Positions 18,560 through 26,978 of a stretch of DNA of 64,000 bases are shown piece by piece. Position 1 is the stretch's first letter; each line of letters starts with the position of its first letter. The position numbers were made by a program, and so were the translations under genes. This DNA is from Lactiplantibacillus brownii (lineage in GTDB: Bacteria > Bacillota > Bacilli > Lactobacillales > Lactobacillaceae): the NCBI RefSeq assembly GCF_031085375.1, contig NZ_JAVCWF010000001.1, positions 186,001 to 250,000 on the forward strand, read 5' to 3'. Under the pieces are notes generated by a model, which was not told the DNA's origin, did no database searches, and worked only from the letters and a program-made list of their open reading frames with translations.

Positions 18560-20008
18560 ATGATCTGGAATCGTGAAACGAGATATACCCCTTATAAAGC
18601 TTGGCCTAAGAACGTCTTACCAGTTTTAAAAGCGCAAGCTAAACGGTCAAAATGGCGGCTACAACATCATATTCAACCAGCTTCCGGTCTTTTGAATGAT
18701 CCGAACGGGTTTACCTATTTTAATCATCAGTGGCATTTGTTCTATCAAGTTTTTCCATATGGCCCCGTGCATGGCCTGAAAGCTTGGCAACATGCCACTT
18801 CAACGGACTTGATTCATTGGCATGATGAGGGTTTGGCGATCCAACCTGATTCCAAATACGATTCACATGGTGCATACACGGGGACGGCGTTGCCTGTTGG
18901 TGATCAGTTGTTCATCATGTATACCGGTAATGTGCGCGACGCTGAATGGCAGCGACATTCCTATCAGATAGCGGCTTGGATGGACCAAGCTAATCAGGTC
19001 AAAAAAGTTACCCCACCAGTGATTGCTGCAGCGCCGGCGGGGTATACGACCTCATTTCGTGATCCACATCTTTTTGAGCGAGACGGCCAATACTACGCGT
19101 TGATTGGTGCGCAGACGACCGCTGAAGTGGGGGCAATCCTGCTTTACCATAGTTCAGATTTGGCGCAGTGGGATTTTCAGGGTGAACTTAATTTACCTGC
19201 CGAGTTACGTGGTTATATGGTTGAATGTCCAAATCTAGTTCAGATCGATGGTCAACCCGTGTTGATCTTCTGTCCACAAGGCTTACCACAGACCACGTTG
19301 GCTTATCAAAATATTTATCCAGATGTTTATTGGGTTGGGGAAAAATTCGATTTGCCGCAAGCTCAATTCACTGCTGCTGGGCTGCCAAATCAATTAGATG
19401 CTGGTTTTGATGTCTATGCGACCCAAGCAGTTAATGCGCCAGATGGTCGGGCACTCGCGATCAGCTGGATTGGGTTGCCAGAAATTGCTTACCCGACGGA
19501 TGCTGAAAATTGGGCCCACTGTTTGAGTTTAGTGAAGGAATTGACTTTAAAAGATAATCATTTATATCAGAATCCCGTTGCTGAAACGACACAGTTACGT
19601 GGCGCTTCACAACCGCTACAAGCGACGGTTAGCGGCTTGACCGGTGCTTTTGAAACAGAATTTACATTGGCTGCGGATGAACAAGTGACGCTAAAAGTTG
19701 CGACGGCTGATGCGCAACACTATCTGGCCGTTAAATTGGACGCTCAAGCGGGAACGGTGACGATTGATCGCCAACAGACCGGTCATCCGTTTGCCGAAAA
19801 ATATGGTCAGACCCGGACCGCTCAAGTTCGGCCGCACGCCGCACTGAAAATTCGGCTCATCATAGATGTCTCGGTCTTTGAATGCTATATTGATAATGGG
19901 TATACCACCATGACCGGTCGATTCTTCTTGGATGATGCCCCGACCCAGTTACGTTTAACTGGGCAAGTTGGGGCGATCAGTGGGACGGTCTGGAATTGGG
20001 ATAAATAA
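18560..20008 (+). CDS. scrB: Sucrose-6-phosphate hydrolase (GH32)
   Basis: This 482-residue enzyme splits sucrose-6-phosphate into glucose-6-phosphate and fructose in the cytoplasm. GH32 motifs are clear: nucleophile Asp47 in LLNDPNG, transition-state Asp168 in FRDPHLF and acid/base Glu222 in MVECPN, then a C-terminal beta-sandwich. AAAGGAG precedes the ATG. It heads the scrB-scrR-agl operon. No fructokinase gene is next to it, so fructose must be phosphorylated by an enzyme encoded elsewhere. Confidence 0.95.
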   Translation: MIWNRETRYTPYKAWPKNVLPVLKAQAKRSKWRLQHHIQPASGLLNDPNGFTYFNHQWHLFYQVFPYGPVHGLKAWQHATSTDLIHWHDEGLAIQPDSKYDSHGAYTGTALPVGDQLFIMYTGNVRDAEWQRHSYQIAAWMDQANQVKKVTPPVIAAAPAGYTTSFRDPHLFERDGQYYALIGAQTTAEVGAILLYHSSDLAQWDFQGELNLPAELRGYMVECPNLVQIDGQPVLIFCPQGLPQTTLAYQNIYPDVYWVGEKFDLPQAQFTAAGLPNQLDAGFDVYATQAVNAPDGRALAISWIGLPEIAYPTDAENWAHCLSLVKELTLKDNHLYQNPVAETTQLRGASQPLQATVSGLTGAFETEFTLAADEQVTLKVATADAQHYLAVKLDAQAGTVTIDRQQTGHPFAEKYGQTRTAQVRPHAALKIRLIIDVSVFECYIDNGYTTMTGRFFLDDAPTQLRLTGQVGAISGTVWNWDK

Positions 20009-20029
20009 GGTGTTATTGGAGCGGTTTGA

Positions 20030-21010
20030 ATGAAACCAAAATTAAACGACGTGGCGCAACTTGCCGGCGTCTCAGTAACGACAGTCTCGCGAGTCATTAA
20101 TGACCACGGCTATCTGAGTGAAAAAACCAAGCAAAAAGTTTTTGCGGCGATGCGTGAGTTACATTATCAACCAAATAATATGGCTCGTTCGTTGCAAGGA
20201 AAGAATACACAACTTGTTGGCTTGATTTTTTCAGATATCAGCAATCCGTTTTTTGCGGAGCTGGTTTCTCGCATTGAAAAGTTACTCTTTGCGAAAAATT
20301 ATAAAGTGATTTTATGTAATAGTGCGGATGATCCGCAAAAAGAACGCGATTATTTGCAAATGTTGATGGCAAATCAAGTGGATGGCATCATTGCTGGAGC
20401 TCATAATCTGGGTATTGAAGAATATAAACAGTACGGCTTACCCATTATTTCGTTTGACCGTTACTTATCGGACAATGTGCCGATTGTCAGTTCAGACAAC
20501 TTTAATGGTGGCTGGTTAGCGGCTCAAACGCTACAACAGGCTGGCGCCGACAAAATTGCGATTTTCACAGGTAAAAGTCATGCGGGTTCACCGACAAATG
20601 GCCGTCGAGAGGGTTATGAAGCGTATTTGAAGCAACACGGCTTAACGCCGCACGTCCATGAATTGCCGTTTGAACTGTCGCCAGCCTTAAAAACGATGGA
20701 GATTCGGACAATTTTAGAAAATCATGCTTATAATGGGGTCTTTTGCAGTGATGATCTGACCGCGTTGCTCACAGCGAACGTGGCCCAACAGCTGAAACTA
20801 GCGGTGCCAGCGACATTACGCCTTGTTGGGTATGATGGCACCGCCTTGATTCGAAATTACCATCCTAACCTCACAACCATTGCGCAACCACTAGCCGATA
20901 TTAGTACGTTACTCGTATCGTTGCTGTTACAGCGGATTGCGGATGCCAATTGTAAGCTAGAACCGAAATACACTTTGCCGGTTAAGCTAATCAAAGGCAC
21001 AACGGCTTAA
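20030..21010 (+). CDS. scrR: LacI-family sucrose regulon repressor
   Basis: This 326-residue regulator has an N-terminal LacI helix-turn-helix (LNDVAQLAGVSVTTVSRVIN, residues 4-23) with the hinge, and a sugar-binding core (VGLIFSDISNPFF onward). It starts 21 bp after scrB with GGAGCGG upstream. Its probable targets are the matching operators in the scrA/scrB region. Confidence 0.92.
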   Translation: MKPKLNDVAQLAGVSVTTVSRVINDHGYLSEKTKQKVFAAMRELHYQPNNMARSLQGKNTQLVGLIFSDISNPFFAELVSRIEKLLFAKNYKVILCNSADDPQKERDYLQMLMANQVDGIIAGAHNLGIEEYKQYGLPIISFDRYLSDNVPIVSSDNFNGGWLAAQTLQQAGADKIAIFTGKSHAGSPTNGRREGYEAYLKQHGLTPHVHELPFELSPALKTMEIRTILENHAYNGVFCSDDLTALLTANVAQQLKLAVPATLRLVGYDGTALIRNYHPNLTTIAQPLADISTLLVSLLLQRIADANCKLEPKYTLPVKLIKGTTA

Positions 21011-21081
21011 ACTAACGGTTGCGACAGATCAGTACTAAAAGAATCTATTAATGAAAATAGTGAAACAAGGAGGCAGATCGT

Positions 21082-22758
21082 GTGACCGAGACAGAAATCA
21101 AATGGTGGCAACAAGCTGTTGTCTATCAAGTTTATCCGCGGAGTTTTCAGGATACGAATGAAGATGGCATTGGTGATTTGCCCGGAATCATCGCGCATTT
21201 GGATTATTTAAAAGCTTTGGGGATTGATGTTATCTGGCTTAATCCAGTTTATCAATCGCCAAATGATGATAACGGGTATGATATCAGTGATTATCAACGA
21301 ATTGCGAGTGACTTTGGCACCATGGCCGACTTTGACAAATTGTTGGCCGCCGCGCATCAACGGGGATTAAAACTGATTATGGACTTGGTCGTTAACCATA
21401 CTTCTGATGAGCATGCTTGGTTTAAACAGAGTCGTGCGAGTCGTGATAATCCGTACCGCAATTTTTACTTTTGGCGCGCTGGTCAAGGTGATAAAGCGCC
21501 CAACAATTGGGATTCGGCCTTTGGTGGGTCCGCCTGGCAATATGATGCACAAACGCAAGATTATTATTTGCATACTTTTTCAACGAAACAACCAGATTTG
21601 AATTGGGAAAATCCAAAGCTACGCCAAAGTATCTATGACATGATGAATTGGTGGCTTGAAAAGGGTATCGATGGGTTTCGGATGGATGTGATTAATCAAA
21701 TCTCGAAGCGTCCTGGTTTGCCGGATGGGCCGCTGAAGCCGCATAGTCAATTTGGTGATTCACAAGTCACTAATGGGCCGCGTGTTCATGAATTTTTACG
21801 TGAAATGCATCAGCAAGTTTTAAGCCGTGCCGATATTATGACGGTCGGTGAAACGCACGGGGTGACGCCAGCTGATGGCTTGAAGTATGCTGGGCGTGAC
21901 CGTCACGAATTAGACATGATTTTTGAATTTCAGCATTTACGTTTGGATAATAGCCAACATGGTTTTGGCAAATGGAGTACCCGCAAAACACCGCTGGTAG
22001 CCCTGAAACAAGTCATCAATGAGTGGCAAACGGGCCTGCATGGTGAAGCTTGGAATAGTTTATTTTGGAATAATCACGACACGCCTCGTGCGGTTTCGCG
22101 ATTTGGCAACGACAGCCCACAATACCGTGACCGTTCGGCTAAAATGTTGGCTACTTGTCTGCATCTGTTACAAGGCACGCCGTATATTTATCAAGGTGAG
22201 GAAATTGGCATGACCAACGCACATTTTAAGCAATTGGCCGATTATCGCGATATTGAGACGCTGAATGCTTATGATGAGTTGGTGACTTCACAACATCAAC
22301 TCACCGCTACGGATATGATGGCCAGAATTGAAGCCAATTCCCGTGATAATTCGCGGACACCGATGCAGTGGGACGCCACTACGCATGCCGGTTTTAGTGC
22401 GGTTCAGCCTTGGTTACGTGTGAATGATAATTACAAGACGATTAATGTTGCCGCGGCTTTAGCGGATCACCAGTCGGTATGGTATTACTATCAAAAGTTG
22501 ATTGCATTACGGCATCAGCAGCCGTTAGTGACGTTAGGTGATTTCAAATTGTTGGCTCCCGCTGACGAAGCCGTGTTTATGTATGAACGTCATTGGCAAG
22601 ATCAAACTTGGCTGATCATTTGTAATTTTACGGCGACCACAATAAAGCGCCAGTTGGAATCGCTCAAGACAGCGCAATCGCGTTTGATTATTGGTAATTA
22701 CCCAACGGATACTGGCGACAAATTGCGTCCTTATGAAGCACGAGTTTATGCTTTATAA
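21082..22758 (+). CDS. Alpha-glucosidase / oligo-1,6-glucosidase (GH13_31)
   Basis: This 558-residue cytoplasmic enzyme has the catalytic triad Asp202 (GFRMDVINQ), Glu257 (TVGETHG) and Asp333 (NNHDTPR), and the family N-terminus WWQQAVVYQVYPRSF. The start is GTG at 21082, 8 bp after a perfect AAGGAGG. Hydrolysis of isomaltose-type bonds or of sucrose isomers is likely. It is the third gene of the sucrose operon. The transcript runs on into composite repeat copy 2, since no terminator is seen before it. Confidence 0.92.
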   Translation: MTETEIKWWQQAVVYQVYPRSFQDTNEDGIGDLPGIIAHLDYLKALGIDVIWLNPVYQSPNDDNGYDISDYQRIASDFGTMADFDKLLAAAHQRGLKLIMDLVVNHTSDEHAWFKQSRASRDNPYRNFYFWRAGQGDKAPNNWDSAFGGSAWQYDAQTQDYYLHTFSTKQPDLNWENPKLRQSIYDMMNWWLEKGIDGFRMDVINQISKRPGLPDGPLKPHSQFGDSQVTNGPRVHEFLREMHQQVLSRADIMTVGETHGVTPADGLKYAGRDRHELDMIFEFQHLRLDNSQHGFGKWSTRKTPLVALKQVINEWQTGLHGEAWNSLFWNNHDTPRAVSRFGNDSPQYRDRSAKMLATCLHLLQGTPYIYQGEEIGMTNAHFKQLADYRDIETLNAYDELVTSQHQLTATDMMARIEANSRDNSRTPMQWDATTHAGFSAVQPWLRVNDNYKTINVAAALADHQSVWYYYQKLIALRHQQPLVTLGDFKLLAPADEAVFMYERHWQDQTWLIICNFTATTIKRQLESLKTAQSRLIIGNYPTDTGDKLRPYEARVYAL

Positions 22759-22793
22759 AAACAACTTGAAATTGGCTATAAGGCTTCCGCTTA

Positions 22794-23190
22794 GCTTGTC
22801 GCTCCGGTTGGTCTGGACTGATGCTGGAACGTGGTGGCCACGTTTGTGAGCCAAAGGGCGGTCTCACAAGCCGGGCTTTCTCTAAGCTGGAAAGTTCACC
22901 AGCAAAGAGAAATTTCACCACTGAGCATCATCCAGCCCGCCCTGCGCTAATTAGTGATGCTAATTTTTAAGGCTCTGGTTTTACTATTGCCTAAAAGATA
23001 ATTACTATCTAAAGTTGGAGTGGACAAGTTCGTTCGCCGTGTCGAGACTCTTAGCTGGGCGATTTTACCCATGTTAGTGTCTGGCCGACTTTTAAGACGT
23101 GATTTTCGGTTTGAAAGCGCCCTGCAGACCGTTCTTTGGCTGCAGGTCTGCCTCCACGGCGAACGTGCTGGTCCACGGAAACGGACAATT
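22794..23190 (+). repeat. Composite A-B structured repeat, copy 2
   Basis: Module A is 22794-22951, the linker runs to about 23010, and module B is 23011-23190. Module A has the outer helix CTGGA..TGATGCT..GTGGTG with CACCAC..AGCATCA..TCCAG and the inner helices TTGTGAG/CTCACAA, TTTCTCT/AGAGAAA and GCTGG/CCAGC. Module B has GTGGAC/GTCCAC and a perfect CGTTCGCCGTG/CACGGCGAACG. It lies in the 3' region of the alpha-glucosidase transcript, before the terminator at 23242. Confidence 0.92.
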
Positions 23191-23241
23191 GACCAACCGA
23201 ATTGGCAAGTTAAGCCTGATAACTACTAGGAATAACAAAAA

Positions 23242-23274
23242 GAGCTTGGGATTTTTATCCCAGGCTCGATTTTT
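23242..23274. terminator. Bidirectional terminator
   Basis: The hairpin GAGCTTGGGAT / ATCCCAGGCTC (23242-23252 and 23257-23267) is flanked by A and T runs. It can end both the sucrose operon transcript, including repeat copy 2, and the convergent oxidoreductase gene. Confidence 0.8.
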
Positions 23275-24188
23275 TATTTTTTGACGACGATTCGACCATC
23301 GTGTGGCTGATCAAGTAACTGGTGACCGTGAATGAAGCCGGCCAAGTTAAATGGTAATTCGTAGCCAACATGCGTCTGTAATTGTTCGGTACTGAGTAGT
23401 TTGAACAACATCTGTAAGGCCGCTTGATCTGAAATCGCGTTAGTCGCATGAATTGACCGGAATCGAATCGACTTGCTAGTGGCAGGCAAATGTTTCGCAA
23501 CTGACGCAATCGTCGCGTCAAATTTTGCCATAGCTAGGTCAGCTTTCCCATCCACCCCGTTTAATGACACGTTGATGACCACGTCACCGCTGTCCGCTAA
23601 GACATGGGCCGGATCTTGATGATCGTAGGCGACAAACTGACTGATTCCTAAAGCCATTAATTCATCCGCATGACTTTGACGCGCCACGGCGATAACTTTG
23701 GCGCCTAAACGTTTGGCTAATTGAACAACCAATTCGCCAACGCCGCCCCCCGCACCTTTAACAATCACTGTTTGATCAGGCTGAATATCCGCGAAGTAAC
23801 GAACTGCCTTATAAGCCGTAATCCCCGGCGTAATCAAACTGACCGCTTGGGTGGGCGTTAAATTATCCGGCACTGCCACGGTACTGTCAGCGTCGACGCA
23901 AACTTGTTCAGCGTAGGTGTGTTCTGTGTGAGCGGCAACAATGGTGCCCACCGGTAAATCGGTGACTGCCGCTCCAATTTGACTCACGCGGCCCACAACA
24001 TCGTGACCGGGAATCATCGGTAAAGGTGTGGTCGCATTGATGCCTAAACGTTCAATACGATCCTCATCGTTCAAATTAACCGCTAAAGTTGTTAAAACTA
24101 CTTGGCTGGCCGCTGGTTTTAAATCCGGTTGGTCAAGGGTTTCAAATACAGCGGGTCCCCCAAATTTTCGATAACCATATGCAAGCAT
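23274..24188 (-). CDS. Zinc-type alcohol dehydrogenase / quinone oxidoreductase family protein
   Basis: This 304-residue NAD(P)H-dependent medium-chain reductase has a GroES-like N-terminal fold (LPMIPGHDVVGRVSQIG) and a Rossmann motif VKGAGGGVGELVVQLAKRLGAKVI. The zinc-ligand cysteines of true alcohol dehydrogenases are not evident, which favours the quinone or enone reductase subgroup. The ATG at 24188 has AAGGAGG upstream; the longer ORF is rejected. Substrate unknown; it stands alone. Confidence 0.88.
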   Translation of the reverse strand: MLAYGYRKFGGPAVFETLDQPDLKPAASQVVLTTLAVNLNDEDRIERLGINATTPLPMIPGHDVVGRVSQIGAAVTDLPVGTIVAAHTEHTYAEQVCVDADSTVAVPDNLTPTQAVSLITPGITAYKAVRYFADIQPDQTVIVKGAGGGVGELVVQLAKRLGAKVIAVARQSHADELMALGISQFVAYDHQDPAHVLADSGDVVINVSLNGVDGKADLAMAKFDATIASVAKHLPATSKSIRFRSIHATNAISDQAALQMLFKLLSTEQLQTHVGYELPFNLAGFIHGHQLLDQPHDGRIVVKK

Positions 24189-24318
24189 CGTGTGCCCCCT
24201 CCTTGATATAAAGTCCTTTTGATTAATTGTAGGGGGGAAGGGGGCATAATCACAAGTGGCGACCATCGGAATCGGATTTGTGTTTACTGATTAACTTAGT
24301 AAGGGCATTTGCTTGCTT

Positions 24319-25716
24319 TTAAGCTTTAGCGACCTTTTGACGTTTGAGACCCCAACCGGTAAAGCCACTAATGATTGAGAAAAGTGGGGACAGCAAGCTG
24401 AAGAAACAGAATGGCAAGTAAGCCAAGGTCGAGACGCCTAGTGTACTAGCCGCAAACGCGCCGGCCACTCCCCAAGGAATCAAGTAGTTGATGACTGTGC
24501 CGCCATCTTCCAGGACGCGACTGAGGGCCAAGTTAGCAAGCCCTTGGTCGTTAAAAGTCTTCTTGAAAGCTTTACCGGGAAGAATCACGGATAAGTATTG
24601 TTCACCAACGAAAACATTGACGCCAATACCGGCTAGAATGGTTGCGGTGACAGTCATACCAGCGTTTTGTAGGCGCTTAGCCAATGGCACCATTGCCGTT
24701 TGAATCAAGTTGAAACGCATCAATAAGCCCCCTAGAGCTAGGGTCAATAAGATTAAGGAGACTGTTCCCATCATGGCACTGATTCCACCACGGGAAAGTA
24801 ATTGGTCGACGCCAGCATTGCCTGTTTTAGAGACAAAGCCAGTTTCAATCATGTTGGCGATCTTAACGAGCGGTGTCTTAGGATTTTGAATAAAGATCAT
24901 GATGATCGCTAAAGTGATGTTCATCAGTAATGTGGCGATGGCTGGAATCTTGCGCACGGCACAAACGAGCATTAAGACTAATGGTAACGCGGCCCACCAA
25001 CTAATCGTGAAGTTTTGATTTAGGACAGCTAAAGTGGTGTTGATTTTGTCTAAATGTGTTTCAGTTGCAGCACCAGCGCCCAAAACGGTGTATAAAATCA
25101 AGGAAACCACGAAAGCGGGAATCGTTGACCACATCAAGTTACGGATGTGATCAAAGAGGTCACTTTCCGCAATCGCAGCGGCTAAATTGGTTGAATCTGA
25201 AAGGGGAGATGTCTTGTCGCCAAAAATGGCGCCAGAGATAATTGCTCCCGCAATCAAAGCCGGATTGATACCCATGGTCGTTCCAATCCCAAACAGGGCA
25301 ATCCCAATCGTAGAAATAATTGTAAAGGCACTACCGATAGAAGTCCCGATGATGGCACAAACTAGGAAGACGGATGGGACGAACCATTGTGCGGAAATTA
25401 AGTGAAAGCCGAAGACCATCATGGATGGAATAATTCCGGCGGCAATCCAAACACTGATCAAGGCGCCAATGAGTAAGAAAATAAAAATGGGAATGATCCC
25501 GGTTTTGATCCCCTCGATGATGCCACCATGAATATCATCCCAAGCAGCCCCGCGAACACGGGCCCACAAAATGACTAATGCAATGACGACAATAACGGGG
25601 GTTTGTGGTGACAACCCAAATTTGATGACGCCAAGTCCCATGACGGCTAGCATGATTAATAGAACCGTTAAGGCTTCCGGCAAACGAACCGGCCGCCAAT
25701 TATCTGTATTTTTCAT
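24319..25716 (-). CDS. NhaC-family Na+/H+ antiporter-like transporter, T-box controlled
   Basis: This 465-residue membrane protein has about 11-12 helices, the NhaC-family stretches GAIFGDKTSPLSDSTNLAAA and VFVGEQYLSVILPGKAF, and a short basic C-terminus. The true start is the ATG at 25716 with AGAGGAG upstream; the longer frame runs into the T-box leader. NhaC relatives include Na+/H+ and malate/lactate antiporters, but control by a T-box points to amino-acid uptake. The leader's probable UAC specifier suggests tyrosine. Confidence 0.9.
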   Translation of the reverse strand: MKNTDNWRPVRLPEALTVLLIMLAVMGLGVIKFGLSPQTPVIVVIALVILWARVRGAAWDDIHGGIIEGIKTGIIPIFIFLLIGALISVWIAAGIIPSMMVFGFHLISAQWFVPSVFLVCAIIGTSIGSAFTIISTIGIALFGIGTTMGINPALIAGAIISGAIFGDKTSPLSDSTNLAAAIAESDLFDHIRNLMWSTIPAFVVSLILYTVLGAGAATETHLDKINTTLAVLNQNFTISWWAALPLVLMLVCAVRKIPAIATLLMNITLAIIMIFIQNPKTPLVKIANMIETGFVSKTGNAGVDQLLSRGGISAMMGTVSLILLTLALGGLLMRFNLIQTAMVPLAKRLQNAGMTVTATILAGIGVNVFVGEQYLSVILPGKAFKKTFNDQGLANLALSRVLEDGGTVINYLIPWGVAGAFAASTLGVSTLAYLPFCFFSLLSPLFSIISGFTGWGLKRQKVAKA

Positions 25717-25743
25717 TAATGAACACTCCTCTAAAATTTTTCG

Positions 25744-26000
25744 ATAAAAAAATCGTCCCCGCTGCAATAATTGCAACAGGGACGATTGATTAGACCGTGG
25801 TACCACCCAGCTTGAAAAGACCATTGTCCTTTCCACTCACTAGTTGATAACGGCACTAGTTACTATCCGCCGGGCGCACCCCGGACCTGGTCTACCGTAT
25901 TTCATGATGAAACACCTGATCGGTTCGCAGCAACCACCGACTTCCTGACACACAGTGTTTATCCTACTTGAAGTAGCTTTATCGTTCATTATGAAGTTAA
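25744..26000 (-). promoter_or_regulatory. T-box riboswitch (probable tyrosine specificity)
   Basis: Reading the minus strand, the leader has a stem I with the GGTGGTTGCTGCGAACCG pattern and a probable specifier TAC (25899-25897) in the context GAAATACGG. It then has the conserved T-box sequence AAGCTGGGTGGTACCACGG (within 25792-25813) and a terminator stem AATCGTCCC / GGGACGATT (25751-25787) with a U run. Uncharged tRNA would stabilise the antiterminator and switch on the transporter gene. T-box identity is certain; the Tyr assignment is inference. Confidence 0.9.
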
Positions 26001-26005
26001 GTGTG

Positions 26006-26034
26006 ATGATAGCATGAACTTTTGAGGGCGTCAA
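26006..26034 (-). promoter_or_regulatory. Promoter of the T-box/NhaC transcript
   Basis: Minus strand TTGACG (26029-26034), 17 bp, TATCAT (26006-26011) with an extended -10 TG. Transcription would begin near 26000, directly before stem I. Confidence 0.75.
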
Positions 26035-26065
26035 GGAAGTTTAGTGTGATGAAAGTTAGTTGTTG

Positions 26066-26222
26066 GTTGCCACTTCGGTTGGTCTGGATCGATGCTGGAA
26101 CGTGGTGGCCACGTTTGTGAGCCACAAAGCGGTCTCACAAGCCGGGCTTTGACTAACCCGAGCAAACCCCACTCGGCTAAGTCAAATTTCACCACTGAGC
26201 ATCATCCAGCCCGCCCTCGTTA
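26066..26222 (+). repeat. Solo module A of the composite repeat
   Basis: The full module A outer helix is present, but two inner helices have been completely rewritten while staying complementary: TTTGACT/AGTCAAA and CCGAG/CTCGG, in place of TTTCTCT/AGAGAAA and GCTGG/CCAGC. No module B follows. The next 280 bp (26223-26499) have no gene and nothing else recognised. Confidence 0.9.
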
Positions 26223-26499
26223 AATGTGCGCTAATTTCCAATCAACTTTAGTACAAAAATTATTTCTAAATAGCTTAATTTTGCTCGATCCTATCGAGAC
26301 CATGCTGTTTAAAGACAGCGAGTTTTGCATTAAGAACAAGGTAAAAGAGAGTCAACTTTAGTTGGATTACTAGTATGGTATTTAGCGTTTTAATATGAGG
26401 GGGATCTCCTGCCTTTGTCAAGAGTTTTGAATAACTGTTTATCAGTCATTCATCTTCAATTTTACTTTTAAATGGCTAGGTCATATTAAAAATAAGTCA

Positions 26500-26840
26500 T
26501 TAATGGTCTGTCTCCATATGACCAGCGCGTTGTGAAGCAAACCTGTAGCCAAAAATCGGCCAGTCACCAATCTGGGTAGCTCATCCCGCTAAATGACTCG
26601 ACACGGTAAACGAATTGGTCCACTTCACCGCTGAGTAACGATTTAATCAAAAGAACATTGATAAATTGATATTAGGACCACTAATTAGCGTAGGCGGGGC
26701 TGGATGATGCTCAGTGGTGACCTTTTCCTTGGCTGGTGAACTTCCAGCTTAGGAAAAGCCCGGCTTGTGAGACCGACCTTTGGCTCACAAACGTGGCCAC
26801 CACGTTCCAGCATCAGTCCAGACCAACCGAAGCGGCAATT
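26500..26840 (-). repeat. Composite A-B structured repeat, copy 3 (module B shortened)
   Basis: In minus orientation module A is 26840-26682 and the degenerate module B is about 26628-26500. Module A has TTTTCCT/AGGAAAA in its third helix. Module B has lost the hairpin around CTTTTAAGACG and is otherwise worn. The linker shares ATCAATGTTCTTTT with copy 4. Together with the solo A at 26066 it forms a pair of inverted A modules about 460 bp apart. Confidence 0.85.
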
Positions 26841-26910
26841 AATCGCTATCAATGCCACTTTACTAAACTGGAATATTTTTCAAAATTAGAAATAGTTCCG
26901 TCAATAATGA

Positions 26911-26950
26911 AGCCGGTTCAATGGTAAAATGAAACCGTTGGAACCGTTAA
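26911..26950 (+). promoter_or_regulatory. Putative operator region of the alpha-glucosidase gene
   Basis: Repeated half-sites CCGGTTCA (26913-26920), TGAAACCG (26930-26937) and GGAACCGTT (26940-26948) stand 30-65 bp before the start codon. They look like LacI-family half-sites. No confident promoter boxes were assigned. Confidence 0.35.
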
Positions 26951-26978
26951 CATAGACACATAAAGAGGAGTGATTTTC

